A DNA stretch of 64,000 nucleotides from Streptomyces kaniharaensis (GCF_009569385.1 NZ_WBOF01000001.1:5371501-5435500); one strand, 5' to 3'. Shown: positions 47,438-55,959, counted from the stretch's first letter. The notes: generated from the sequence alone by a model not told the origin. Numbers and translations: made by a program.

Positions 47438-49135
47438 ATGACCCAGAACCTGGCCGACACCTCCCGGCCTGCCGCCGACACCGCTCACGAGGCGAACGTC
47501 AGCGCGTCCAGAGGCTGGTGGCGGGACGCGGTCATCTATCAGGTGTACCCGCGCAGCTTCGCCGACTCCAACGGCGATGGCATGGGAGACCTGCCCGGCA
47601 TCCGCAGCCGCCTGCCCTACCTGCGTGACCTCGGCGTGGACGCCGTCTGGCTCTCGCCGTTCTACGCCTCGCCGCAGGCCGACGCCGGCTACGACGTCGC
47701 CGACTACCGCGCGGTGGACCCGATGTTCGGCACCCTGCTGGACGCCGACGCGCTGATCCGCGACGCGCACGCGCTGGGCCTGCGGATCATCGTCGACCTC
47801 GTCCCCAACCACTCCTCGGACCAGCACGAGTGGTTCCAGCGCGCCTTGCGCGAGGGTCCTGCGTCCCCGCTGCGAGAGCGCTACCACTTCCGCCCCGGCA
47901 AGGGCGAGAACGGCGAACTGCCGCCCAACGACTGGGAGTCCATCTTCGGCGGCCCGGCCTGGACGCGCACCGAGAACCCGGACGGCACCCCCGGCGACTG
48001 GTACCTGCACCTGTTCGCCCCGGAGCAGCCCGACTTCAACTGGGAGAACCCGGCCGTCGCCGACGAGTTCCGCTCGATCCTGCGGTTCTGGCTCGACATG
48101 GGCGTGGACGGCTTCCGCATCGACGTCGCCCACGGCCTGGTCAAGGCCGCCGGCCTGCCCGACCTCGGCGGCGCCGACCAGCTCAAGCTGCTCGGCAACG
48201 ACGTCATGCCGTTCTTCGACCAGGACGGCGTGCACGAGATCTACCGCAGCTGGCGGAAGATCCTCGACGAGTACCCGGGCCAGCGGATCGGCGTCGCCGA
48301 GGCCTGGACCCCGACCGTCCAGCGCACCGCCAACTACGTCCGCCCCGACGAACTGCACCAGGCCTTCAACTTCCAGTACCTGGGCACCGACTGGGAGGCC
48401 GCCGCGCTGCGCGAGGTGATCGACGTCTCGCTCGACTCGATGCGCCCGGTCGACGCCCCCACCACCTGGGTGCTGTCCAACCACGACGTCACCCGGCACG
48501 CCACCCGGTTCGCCAACGCGCCCGGCCTCGGCACCCAGATCCGCACCTCCGGCGACCGCGAACTCGGCCTGCGCCGCGCCCGCGCCGCCACCCTGCTGAT
48601 GCTCGCGCTGCCCGGCTCCGCGTACATCTACCAGGGCGAGGAGCTCGGCCTGCCGGACGTCACCGACCTGCCGGACGAGGTCCGCCAGGACCCGTCCTTC
48701 TTCCGCCAGGCCGGTCAGGACGGCTACCGTGACGGCTGCCGCGTCCCGATCCCGTGGTCCGGCACCGAGGCCCCGTACGGCTTCGGCCCGGTGGCGGGCG
48801 GCCCGTCCTGGCTGCCGCAGCCGGCCGAGTGGGCCGAGCTGAGCGTCGAGGCGCAGGCCGGCGACCCGACCTCCACGCTGGAGCTGTACCGCAGCGCGCT
48901 GGCCGTCCGCCGGGCACAGCCCGACCTCGGCGCCGGCACGGAGGTCGAGTGGCTGGACGCGCGCGAGGGCACCCTGGCGTTCCGCCGCGGCTCCTTCGTC
49001 TGTACGGTGAACACCACCGGCGAGCCGGTGCGGATCCCCGCACCCGGGAAGTTGCTGCTCTCCTCCGTGGAGCTCGTCGTCGACGGCGGCGAGACGGTGC
49101 TCGCACCGGACAGCACCGGCTGGTGGGCGGTCTGA
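47438..49135 (+). CDS. aglA: GH13 alpha-glucosidase
   Basis: A 565-residue family 13 glycoside hydrolase. The substrate barrel starts with RDAVIYQVYPRSFADSNGDG; the nucleophile is D229 (GFRIDVAH), the acid/base E288 (GVAEAW) and the transition-state H349-D350 (SNHDVTRH). There is no signal peptide, so it is intracellular and cleaves imported maltose and maltodextrins to glucose. It is the fourth gene after malEFG. A long frame on the opposite strand is only a codon-bias shadow. Confidence 0.92.
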   Translation: MTQNLADTSRPAADTAHEANVSASRGWWRDAVIYQVYPRSFADSNGDGMGDLPGIRSRLPYLRDLGVDAVWLSPFYASPQADAGYDVADYRAVDPMFGTLLDADALIRDAHALGLRIIVDLVPNHSSDQHEWFQRALREGPASPLRERYHFRPGKGENGELPPNDWESIFGGPAWTRTENPDGTPGDWYLHLFAPEQPDFNWENPAVADEFRSILRFWLDMGVDGFRIDVAHGLVKAAGLPDLGGADQLKLLGNDVMPFFDQDGVHEIYRSWRKILDEYPGQRIGVAEAWTPTVQRTANYVRPDELHQAFNFQYLGTDWEAAALREVIDVSLDSMRPVDAPTTWVLSNHDVTRHATRFANAPGLGTQIRTSGDRELGLRRARAATLLMLALPGSAYIYQGEELGLPDVTDLPDEVRQDPSFFRQAGQDGYRDGCRVPIPWSGTEAPYGFGPVAGGPSWLPQPAEWAELSVEAQAGDPTSTLELYRSALAVRRAQPDLGAGTEVEWLDAREGTLAFRRGSFVCTVNTTGEPVRIPAPGKLLLSSVELVVDGGETVLAPDSTGWWAV

Positions 49136-49140
49136 CGTGG

Positions 49141-49152
49141 TTGCAATAGGCT
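49141..49152 (+). promoter_or_regulatory. malR promoter: TTGCAA half-site and -10 box
   Basis: TTGCAA (49141-49146) abuts TAGGCT (49147-49152), 8 nt before the GTG start. The spacing suggests a leaderless malR mRNA, and the TTGCAA word suggests MalR autoregulation (inference). Confidence 0.45.
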
Positions 49153-49160
49153 CTGGGAAC

Positions 49161-50180
49161 GTGACTACGGCGCGACTCTCAGACATCGCGGCGCAGGCGG
49201 GGGTCAGCGAAGCCACCGTCTCCCGCGTACTCAACGGCAAGGCGAACGTCTCGGCCGCCACCCGGCAGACCGTGCTGGCGGCGCTCGACGTGCTCGGGTA
49301 CGAGCGGCCCACCCGGCTGCGCCAGCGCAGCGCCGGGCTGATCGGGCTGATCACGCCGGAGTTGAGCAACCCGATCTTCCCCGCGCTCGCGCAGGTCATC
49401 GAGCAGGTGCTCAGCCGGCACGGGTACACCCCGGTGCTGTGCACCCAGACGCCCGGCGGGTCCACCGAGGACGAACTGGTGGAGATGCTGGTCGACCGGG
49501 GAGTGGCGGGCATCGTCTTCGTCTCCGGGCTGCACGCCGACACCACCGCCGACCACGACCGGTACGCCCGGCTGGCCGGGCGCGGGGTGCCGTTCGTCCT
49601 GATCAACGGCTACAGCGAGCGGATCTCCGCGCCGTTCATCTCGCCGGACGACCGAGCCGCGATGTGGATGGCCGTCCAGCACCTGGCCGAGCTCGGGCAC
49701 GAGCGGATCGGGCTGGCGGTCGGGCAGAAGCGGTACGTGCCGGTGCTGCGCAAGATCGAGGGCTTCACGGCGGCCATGCAGTCCGTCCTCGGGCGGACGG
49801 AGGAGGAGGCCGAGGACCTCGTCCACCACACGCTGTTCAGCGTGGAGGGCGGGCACGCGGCGGCCGGCGCGCTGCTGGACAAGGGGTGCACGGCTATCGT
49901 GTGCGGCAGCGACATGATGGCGCTCGGCGCGATCCGGGCGGTGCGCCAGCGCGGGCTGTCGGTGCCGCACGACGTGTCGGTGGTCGGCTTCGACGACTCG
50001 CCGCTGATCGCCTTCACCGAGCCGCCGTTGACCACGATCCGCCAGCCGGTCGAGGCGATGGCGACGGCGGCGGTGGACGCGCTGCTGGAGGAGGTCGGCG
50101 GGAACGCCGCCCAGCGCGGGGAGTTCATGTTCCAGCCGGAGCTGGTCATGCGCGGGTCCACGGGGGCGTGCGCTCGCTGA
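49161..50180 (+). CDS. malR: LacI family maltose repressor MalR
   Basis: A 339-residue LacI regulator. The N-terminal helix-turn-helix reads ARLSDIAAQAGVSEATVSRV with the hinge VLNGKANVSAATRQ, followed by a sugar-binding periplasmic-type domain (TQTPGGSTEDELVEMLVDRG, FISPDDRAAMWMA). It closely resembles S. coelicolor MalR as I recall it. GTG 49161 fits that N-terminus; GTG 49137 is less likely. In S. coelicolor malR is, to my memory, divergent from malE; here it follows aglA on the same strand. An IS30 element lies 73 nt downstream. Confidence 0.85.
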   Translation: MTTARLSDIAAQAGVSEATVSRVLNGKANVSAATRQTVLAALDVLGYERPTRLRQRSAGLIGLITPELSNPIFPALAQVIEQVLSRHGYTPVLCTQTPGGSTEDELVEMLVDRGVAGIVFVSGLHADTTADHDRYARLAGRGVPFVLINGYSERISAPFISPDDRAAMWMAVQHLAELGHERIGLAVGQKRYVPVLRKIEGFTAAMQSVLGRTEEEAEDLVHHTLFSVEGGHAAAGALLDKGCTAIVCGSDMMALGAIRAVRQRGLSVPHDVSVVGFDDSPLIAFTEPPLTTIRQPVEAMATAAVDALLEEVGGNAAQRGEFMFQPELVMRGSTGACAR

Positions 50181-50286
50181 GCGCGGGCCGTCGTCGGTGC
50201 CGCGGGTTGACGCGGGCTGTTCGAAGGGCCTGGGGAGCGGTCTTGGGTTCTAGGAGTCGTTGCAACACCCCAGTTCAGGGGATGCA

Positions 50287-51510
50287 TTGGACTTCGAGAT
50301 CCGCAAGGACCGGACGGCCCAGGGGCCTGTGAAGCTGCGCCGGGAACGGGAGGCATACTCCCGGCTCATGCAGCAGGGCTACACGAACACCGAGGCGTGC
50401 CGGATCGTCGGCATCGCCCGCCGGACCGGCCAGAAGTGGCGTCACGGCCGCGGAGCCGAGCAGCGGCAGAAGGCGGCACCACCGATTCGCATGGTGGTGC
50501 CGCCTTCCGGTGTCTCCCGGTATCTGAGCGAGGACGAGCGGATCCACATCGCCGACCGGCTGCGGGAGAAGGCCACCGTGCGGGCCATCGCCGCGGAGCT
50601 GGGCCGCAGTCCGTCCACCATCAGCCGGGAGATCCGCCGCAACCGCACCGAGGGCACTCGCGGGCAGTGGCACTACCGTCCGCACGCCGCCCAGGCCAGG
50701 GCGGACGCTCGCCGACCCCGCCCCAAGGCCCGCAAGATCACCGAGAACCCCGAGCTGCACGCCGCCGTCCAGGCGATGCTGGACGAGCAGTGGAGCCCGG
50801 AGCAGATCTGCCACGCTCTACGTCGACAGTTCCCCGACCGGCCGGAGATGCACGTGGTCCACGAGACCGTCTACCAGGCGCTCTACGTCCAGGGCCGCGG
50901 CGAGCTGCGGCGCGAGCTCGCCGGTGCCCTGCGCTCAGGCCGGGCCCGCCGCAGGCCCCAGCGGCAGGCCAACTGCCGGCGTTCCCGCTTCACCGACCCG
51001 ATGGTCATGATCAGCGAGCGCCCCGCCGAGGCCGAGGACTGGGCCGTCCCCGGCCACTGGGAGGGCGATCTGATCCTCGGCAAGGAGCACAAGTCCGCGA
51101 TCGGCACCCTGGTCGAGCGTTCGACCCGCTACGTGATGCTGCTGCACCTGCCCGGCGACCACACCGCCGAGACCGTCCGCGACGCCCTAGTGGCCACCGC
51201 CCGGACACTCCCGGTCCAGCTGAAGCGGTCCCTGACCTGGGACCAGGGCAGCGAGATGGCCAGGCACGCGGAGTTCAGCCTGGCCACCGACATCCCGGTC
51301 TACTTCTGCGACCCGGCCAGTCCCTGGCAGCGCGGCTCCAACGAGAACACGAACGGCCTGCTGCGGCAGTACTTCCCCAAGGGCACCGACCTGTCGGTCC
51401 ACACGCCCGAGCACCTGGCCGCCGTCGCCGACCAGCTCAACCGCCGCCCACGCAAAACGCTCGGCTGGGAAACCCCAGCCGAGCGTCTGGCTAAACTCCT
51501 CGCGGCCTAG
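50287..51510 (+). CDS. IS30 family transposase
   Basis: A 407-residue transposase. An extra N-terminal HTH (about residues 30-50) precedes the family's own HTH (VRAIAAELGRSPSTISREIR, about 98-117). The DDE triad is D261 (HWEGDLI), D319 (LTWDQGSEM) and E353 (RGSNENTNGLLRQYFP). I chose TTG 50287 because family proteins begin DFEIRKDR; TTG 50260 is also in frame and lies in the inverted repeat. The frame is intact. Confidence 0.92.
   Translation: MDFEIRKDRTAQGPVKLRREREAYSRLMQQGYTNTEACRIVGIARRTGQKWRHGRGAEQRQKAAPPIRMVVPPSGVSRYLSEDERIHIADRLREKATVRAIAAELGRSPSTISREIRRNRTEGTRGQWHYRPHAAQARADARRPRPKARKITENPELHAAVQAMLDEQWSPEQICHALRRQFPDRPEMHVVHETVYQALYVQGRGELRRELAGALRSGRARRRPQRQANCRRSRFTDPMVMISERPAEAEDWAVPGHWEGDLILGKEHKSAIGTLVERSTRYVMLLHLPGDHTAETVRDALVATARTLPVQLKRSLTWDQGSEMARHAEFSLATDIPVYFCDPASPWQRGSNENTNGLLRQYFPKGTDLSVHTPEHLAAVADQLNRRPRKTLGWETPAERLAKLLAA
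50470..50506. other. hairpin inside the IS30 transposase gene
   Basis: Perfect 14-bp inverted repeat (AAGGCGGCACCACC and its complement) with a 9-nt loop near codons 62-74. It could block transcription entering from outside or limit transposase synthesis. Confidence 0.7.
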
Positions 51511-51593
51511 ACAACCGACCACGTGTTGCAACGACCACTAGAAACCGCCGGTTGCTCTCCAGGCCCTTCGCCGTGTCCGGTCGGGTTGCCGGC

Positions 51594-51794
51594 TCAGCCC
51601 TCCTGGACCGGCGGGCGGTCGGCGGTGAGCCGCTGGCTGTCGGCGGCGTCGCCGGTACGGGCCTCGGTACGGCGGCCGCGGGCCAGGTAGTCGCGCAGGA
51701 CCAGTTCGACGGCGTCCTGCGGGTTCTTGGTACCGGAGAGCATCATCGCGTCGATCGCGAGGTTCGCGTCGAGCGTGACGGTGACCAGGGCCAT
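51594..51794 (-). CDS. VapB-like/DUF2191 antitoxin-type protein
   Basis: A 66-residue protein beginning with a short strand and helix, VTVTLDANLAIDAMMLSG, then TKNPQDAVELVLRDYLARGR. This is the pattern of small RHH-type VapB antitoxins (DUF2191). The ATG has GAGGAGG upstream. No PIN-domain or other toxin gene lies beside it: IS30 on one side, a heptad element on the other. It may be an orphan antitoxin or a plain DNA-binding protein. Confidence 0.7.
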   Translation of the reverse strand: MALVTVTLDANLAIDAMMLSGTKNPQDAVELVLRDYLARGRRTEARTGDAADSQRLTADRPPVQEG

Positions 51795-51907
51795 GGTGAC
51801 TCCTCCTCGGGTGCAGAGCAGCAGCATGCCCGTCGGGCGGAGGTTTGACCACGCGGATAGGCCGAAGCCCCGGGGAGGAGCGACCAGCCCTCTCCCCGGG
51901 GCGACCG

Positions 51908-51987
51908 CTAGCAGACGACAGCTGACAGATAACAGATTTCAACATCTGTTATCTGTCAGCTGTTCGCTGTCATCTGTTAGCCGTCCC
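51908..51987. repeat. heptad inverted-repeat element, copy 3
   Basis: Four left heptads NNN(A/G)CAG (51908-51935), the centre ATTTCAACAT (51936-51945), five right heptads CTGTNNN (51946-51980) and one degenerate heptad. The stem is 21 bp (51917-51937 with 51944-51964, one G-T) with a 6-nt loop, followed by a mismatched extension. It lies between the rpf-type gene end and the small RHH gene start. Confidence 0.92.
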
Positions 51988-52054
51988 TGGCGACCGGTGA
52001 CCCGTCACCGTCGCCGGTCACCTCGCCCGTGACCACGGCTCCCGCCGACTGTCC

Positions 52055-53326
52055 TCAGACGCGGCCGGCGAAGTCCGGCGCGAAGTTGGCGATGGTCTGC
52101 ATCCGCACGCCCGCGCTCGGGTTGGCGGCCTCGACGTACTTGCCGCCGCCGACGTAGATCGCGACGTGGTAGACGCCGGAGTCCTTGCCGTTGTTGGACC
52201 AGAACAGCAGGTCACCCGGCTGCAGGCTGTCCAGCGAGACGTGGGTGCTGGCGGCGGCCTGGTCGGCGGCGACGCGCGGGATGTTGACGCCCGCGGCGCG
52301 CAGCGCGGCCTGGGTCAGGCCGGAGCAGTCCCAACCACCGTTGCCGGTGCCGCCGTAGACGTAGGCCTGGCCGACCTTCGACTCGGCGAAGGCGACCGCG
52401 GCGGCCATGCTGCCGGCGGCGGCCGGAGCCGCGGCCTGCACCTGCGCCTGGGTGGGGGCGGCGGACTTCGCGGCGATGGTCTGGACCTGCGCGGCCGGCT
52501 TGGCGGCGGTGGCAGTGGCGGTCTGGCCGGACTGCGAGGAGCGGTTGAACCAGTTGAAGCTCTGGCCGGCGTGGCCGTCCGTGGAGCTCTGGGCGGAGTC
52601 GGCGAGGTGCAGACGCTGGCCCGGGTAGATGCGGTCCGCGCCCTCGGTCATGGTGCTGCGGTTGAGGTCGTAGAGCTTCTGCCAGCCGCCCTGGACGTGG
52701 TGCTTGTCGGCGATCGCGGACAGCCAGTCGCCGGCGACGACGGTGTAGTCCTGGGCCTGGGCGCTCTGGCTCTTGCCCTGCCAGCTCTGCGACCCGGTGC
52801 CCTTGGCCGCGTCGGCGGACGCCTGGGCCTGGGCGGGGGCCTGAGCCGGGGTCTGGGCCTTGGCCGGGGCGGCGGCCGGCTTGGCGGCCGGGGCGGGGGT
52901 CTGCGCGGCCGGCTTGGCGGCGGCGGCGGAGGTGTTGACGGCGGCCGGGGCGCCGCCCTTGGTCAGGCCGGCCTGGATGGAGCACACCGGCCAGGCGCCG
53001 GGGCCCTGCACGGCGAGCACCTTCTCGGCGATCGCGATCTGCTGGTCCTTGGTGGCCAGGTCGGCGCGCGGGGCGAACGAGGTGCCACCGAACGCGGCCC
53101 AGGTGCTGTTGGTGAACTGCAGGCCGCCGTAGAAGCCGTTGCCGGTGTTGATGCTCCAGTTGCCGCTGCTCTCGCACTGGGCGACCTTGTCCCAGGTGGC
53201 GACGGTGGCGGCGGAGGCGGTGCCGGAGGTGAGGCAGGGGATCGTGAGACCGATGCCTGCGACGCCGAGGGCGGCGATCGCGCGGCGGGCGCGGTTGGAC
53301 AGGCGAGTGCCGTTGGTGGGCAGCAT
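52055..53326 (-). CDS. Rpf - LysM - NlpC/P60 cell-wall hydrolase
   Basis: A 423-residue secreted protein with a signal peptide (RARRAIAALGVAG core, cut near TASA-AT, about residue 40). It then has a resuscitation-promoting-factor lytic transglycosylase domain (about 41-116, catalytic Glu52 in CESSGNWS), a Pro/Ala/Gln-rich linker, a LysM peptidoglycan-binding domain (194-241, YTVVAGDWLSAIA) and an NlpC/P60 endopeptidase domain (310-423, Cys334 in WDCSGLTQ, His387 in YHVAIY). It can cleave both glycan and peptide parts of the wall during germination or growth. ATG 53326 is just below the c-di-AMP riboswitch; GTG 53347 lies inside it. Confidence 0.92.
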   Translation of the reverse strand: MLPTNGTRLSNRARRAIAALGVAGIGLTIPCLTSGTASAATVATWDKVAQCESSGNWSINTGNGFYGGLQFTNSTWAAFGGTSFAPRADLATKDQQIAIAEKVLAVQGPGAWPVCSIQAGLTKGGAPAAVNTSAAAAKPAAQTPAPAAKPAAAPAKAQTPAQAPAQAQASADAAKGTGSQSWQGKSQSAQAQDYTVVAGDWLSAIADKHHVQGGWQKLYDLNRSTMTEGADRIYPGQRLHLADSAQSSTDGHAGQSFNWFNRSSQSGQTATATAAKPAAQVQTIAAKSAAPTQAQVQAAAPAAAGSMAAAVAFAESKVGQAYVYGGTGNGGWDCSGLTQAALRAAGVNIPRVAADQAAASTHVSLDSLQPGDLLFWSNNGKDSGVYHVAIYVGGGKYVEAANPSAGVRMQTIANFAPDFAGRV

Positions 53327-53339
53327 GAAGACGCGGTCC

Positions 53340-53527
53340 TCTCCCACGCCTGCGAGGTGAGCTGTCGGATTCGGGCCGGAGTTGCCCGGCCGCGCGTGGG
53401 CGCGGCTTCACCCCTAGCCCTGGACCGTTCCGAGGAATGGTCCGGGGCGACTTACCTGTGGGTCCCCCGCTCCTGCCGTGGTGCGTTTTCGCGCTGCCAG
53501 TGCACCCGACGGCAGGACTCGGCGTTG
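53340..53527 (-). ncRNA. ydaO-type c-di-AMP riboswitch
   Basis: Upstream of the rpf-type gene, read on the minus strand, are the conserved blocks GGGGGACCCACAGGTAAG, then GGGGTGAAGCC, then CCGACAGCTCACCTCGCAGG, in the order and spacing of ydaO/yuaA riboswitches. The 5' arm TCCTGCCGT pairs with ACGGCAGGA. Riboswitches of this class precede rpf genes in S. coelicolor and shut off expression when c-di-AMP is high (established). Boundaries are approximate. Confidence 0.93.
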
Positions 53528-53872
53528 CGGATGAACTGGGTCCGTGTGGTCACGAACGGGGAGCACGTTAAGCAGACTTAAGTTCAAACTGCAAATAGCT
53601 GTGACGCGCATCACCGATTGGTGGGAAGTGCCAAAACTGCCGCTCATCATGATCGGAAATGATCGTCTTTCGGGAATCTGCCTGTGGATGCGCACAACTG
53701 TCTGTGCTTCAGGAGATGGGTGACGGCGCGTCGAGTCGCGCTCCGGCGTGCGCGCCCGGGAGGCGTCGCGGCGGCGATTCGCCCGCTCCCGTTGTCGAAG
53801 AACATCCATGGGCAAACATCGACAGAACGGACATCTAGCGCATTAAGCTCTTAACTCCCGTACGCCGCAAGC
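53528..53872. other. promoter region of the riboswitch transcript
   Basis: About 345 nt. On the minus strand TTGCAG, 17 nt and TTAACG near 53570-53595 are a possible -35/-10 for the rpf transcript. The area 53565-53660 is AT-rich for this genome. No gene seen. Confidence 0.4.
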
Positions 53873-53910
53873 CGAAAGGGCCCGGAACGCCACCGTTCCG
53901 GGCCCTTTCG
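53873..53910 (-). terminator. terminator hairpin after the cbiX pseudogene
   Basis: Perfect 17-bp stem, arms CGAAAGGGCCCGGAACG and CGTTCCGGGCCCTTTCG, 4-nt loop, 18 nt beyond the cbiX stop. Confidence 0.85.
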
Positions 53911-53927
53911 GGCTGTGCGTGGGCCTG

Positions 53928-54897
53928 CTACTCGCCGGCAGTCTCCTCGGCGCCCTGAGCGGCCTCAGCGGCCGCCTCGGCCTCAGCGGCCGCCTCGGCC
54001 TCGGCGGCAGCCGCCGCCTCGGCCTCCGCCAGCGCGGCCAGCGCCTCGGGCGACGGGGCCGGCAGCGCGGCGAGGTACGTGGACGCGATCAGCTGGCCCA
54101 CCGTCGGGTATGCGCCCAGCGGCGCGGCGGACGGGCAGCCGGTCTCCTCGGCGGCCGCGGCGAGCAGCTCGGCGTCCGCCTCTGGGCCGATCACCAGCGG
54201 GGCCAGCGCGGGACGCTCCGAGCCGGTCTCCTTGAGGTGCGCGACGGCCGCGGCCACCGAGCCGGGCACGTCGAGCGCGGCGGCGACGACCGGGACGGCC
54301 AGCCGGGCGGCCAGCAGCACGCCGGTGATCCCGGCCGCGGCGGCGGCGTCCTCGCCGCCGACGGTGGTCAGCACGACGCCGTCCGCGGCGGTCGCGATGG
54401 CGAACAGCCGGGCACGGTCGGCGCGGGCCAGCCCGGCCTCGGACAGGCGCACGTGGACGGCCTCGGCGAGCAGGCGGGTGCGGGCCCAGCGCATCGGTGA
54501 CCTGGGCGCCGGCCTCGGCGGCGAGCGCGTGAAGCTCGGTCAGGAAGCCGTGCGGGCCGGGTACCAGCGGTACCAGGATCGGCGCGGGCAGGCCGGCCTC
54601 GGCGGCCTCGGCCAGCAGCTCGGCGACGGTGTGCTCGTGGCCGCCCTCGTCCTCGTCCGCGTCGCCGGGGAGGTAACCCGCCGCGGTCTGCACGCCGTTC
54701 TGCTCACTGCGGACGATCGACAGCAGCTCCTCGACGACCGAGCGGGACTCGGGCCCCGCGGTCGCGGGTACGGCGAGCACCAGGGCCGGGGAACCGGCCG
54801 GGATCTCAGGGCGCTCGGGGCGGCGATGGCGCCCCCGCGCACGGGAGCCTGGAGTGCGGACGGGCAATGGCGCGCCCGGAATGGCTGCGGTGCTCAT
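53928..54897 (-). pseudogene. frameshifted sirohydrochlorin chelatase-like gene (CbiX)
   Basis: Two overlapping frames together make one CbiX-type protein. The N-terminal part from ATG 54897 (MSTAAIPGAPLPVRTPG to QVTDALGPHP) is cut off in frame, and the rest resumes in the next frame as LLAEAVHVRLSEAGLARADR, running to an Ala/Glu-rich tail. Removing one G near 54473-54474 joins them as GPHPLLAEA, as in relatives. CbiX proteins insert cobalt or iron into sirohydrochlorin. The single-base insertion may be a true mutation or a sequencing error. The rest of both halves is well kept, so the event is recent or artefactual. Confidence 0.8.
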
Positions 54898-55299
54898 GGC
54901 GGAGATCGTAGGACATCGGCCCGTCAGGGCTGCAGTCGGCTGCCGTGCCGGTTTCGCGCGAGCGTGGTGTGCGCGCCGGGCGAGGGGGCCGTACGCACGG
55001 GATGATTCACTGCATTCCGGGCATACCTGCCCCAACCCCCGCGCGCCCACCGGTATCTCCTGAAGACGTACCCGGCGAGGGGTTGCGTTGCACCGGCGGC
55101 GCGTGAGATGTCTCACAGTCCGAGGCTGAACTGACGGAGCGTCACGAGAGTGCGACTCCCGGCTCTCGAAGATCAACATTCAGCGGGGAGCCGCTCACGG
55201 CGGGTCATCGGGAGCCTGCCGATTCAGTCTGCTATGTCCCTTTACGTGTCGTCGGGGAAGGGTCCGTGAAGAGTTCGGGCCGGGTATTGAAAGGCCTCG

Positions 55300-55333
55300 T
55301 GCACCTGCAATGTCTCGTGCTGATGCACGTGCA
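55300..55333. promoter_or_regulatory. TGCACGTGCA operators before the DUF397 gene
   Basis: TGCACCTGCA (55300-55309) and TGCACGTGCA (55324-55333) start 24 bp apart, 124 nt before the DUF397 start. The same word occurs several times before the WhiJ-like gene. Confidence 0.65.
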
Positions 55334-55456
55334 CAGCAGCTATCATCGCGTCAAGTGAGGCGTTGTGCCGGGCTGGTACGGGGCCGGCCCGTTTGTTCGG
55401 CGGCTGCCGGGGGCGCCGCGCTGGACCGCAACTCCGGGGCTCTTCGGGAGACTTCT

Positions 55457-55738
55457 ATGCACGACTCGCAGGACACGCACGGCTCGTACGGTTCGTATGG
55501 CGAGCACGGCGCGTACAACGGGATGGCCGCAGCCGATCTGACGGGAGTGGTCTGGCAGAAGAGCCTGCACAGCAACTCCCAGGGGAACTGCGTCGAGTTC
55601 GCCGCCCTGCCGGGGGGCGACGTGGCGATGCGCAACTCGCGCTTCCCGGACGGTCCGGCGCTCATCTACACCCGGGCCGAGATCGCCGCCATGCTGCTGG
55701 GGGTCAAGGACGGGGAGTTCGACCACCTGGCCGTCTGA
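55457..55738 (+). CDS. DUF397 domain protein
   Basis: A 93-residue protein: a Gly/Tyr/His-rich head (HGSYGSYGEHGAYNG) and a DUF397 domain (VWQKSLHSNSQGNCVEFA, VAMRNSRFPDGPALIYTRAE). DUF397 proteins are partners of WhiJ-type XRE regulators in streptomycete development. ATG 55457 has CGGGAG 6 nt upstream. Shared TGCACGTGCA palindromes link it to the XRE gene 1.2 kb away. Confidence 0.88.
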   Translation: MHDSQDTHGSYGSYGEHGAYNGMAAADLTGVVWQKSLHSNSQGNCVEFAALPGGDVAMRNSRFPDGPALIYTRAEIAAMLLGVKDGEFDHLAV

Positions 55739-55762
55739 CCGGCCTTCGCTCCGCCATCGGGG

Positions 55763-55793
55763 GGCCGTCGTGGGTGCCGACACCGCGACGGCC
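55763..55793 (+). terminator. terminator after DUF397 gene
   Basis: Arms GGCCGTCG and CGACGGCC with further inner pairs (GGTG/CACC), followed by TTTGTCTTT, 24 nt after the stop. Confidence 0.8.
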
Positions 55794-55959
55794 TTTGTCT
55801 TTCGGGCTTTCGGGCCCGGTCCTCGGGGCCGGCCTTTCGGGGGTGAGCCGGGGCTGAGGAATGCCCACCGGGGAGTGCCAGGGTCGCAGAGGAGTGCCGG
55901 GCCGCCGGGCCCAGGGGGCCTCCCGGGGTCTCCCTCCGCGCGGATGCGCTCGCCCGGTG

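Larger units (their letters stand above)
50254..51537. mobile_element. IS30 family insertion sequence
   Basis: About 1284 bp with imperfect terminal inverted repeats sharing GTCGTTGCAACAC (50256-50268 and, inverted, 51523-51535). CTAG flanks both sides (50250-50253 and 51538-51541), and closing the gap gives the palindrome TTCTAGAA, so the target was probably palindromic with a 4-bp duplication (inference; 2-3 bp is more usual for the family). It sits between malR and the small RHH gene and breaks no gene I can see. Confidence 0.85.

Noticed and set aside
46373..49606. Very long minus-strand open frame (1077 codons) opposite malG, aglA and malR
   Set aside because: Low-complexity Arg/Gly/Ala/Val composition; the plus strand carries clear transporter, GH13 and LacI motifs. 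High-GC codon bias keeps the antisense frame open.
50256..50268. TTGCAAC in the IS30 end as a MalR operator for malR neighbours
   Set aside because: The word is part of the IS30 terminal inverted repeat and recurs at the other end; resemblance to the MalR half-site is coincidental.
53414..53815. Small minus-strand ORF upstream of the rpf-type gene
   Set aside because: It runs through the c-di-AMP riboswitch and has no family features or codon bias.
54460..54490. Programmed ribosomal frameshift in the cbiX-like gene
   Set aside because: No slippery heptamer, downstream hairpin or Shine-Dalgarno stimulator is evident; a plain 1-nt insertion explains it better.
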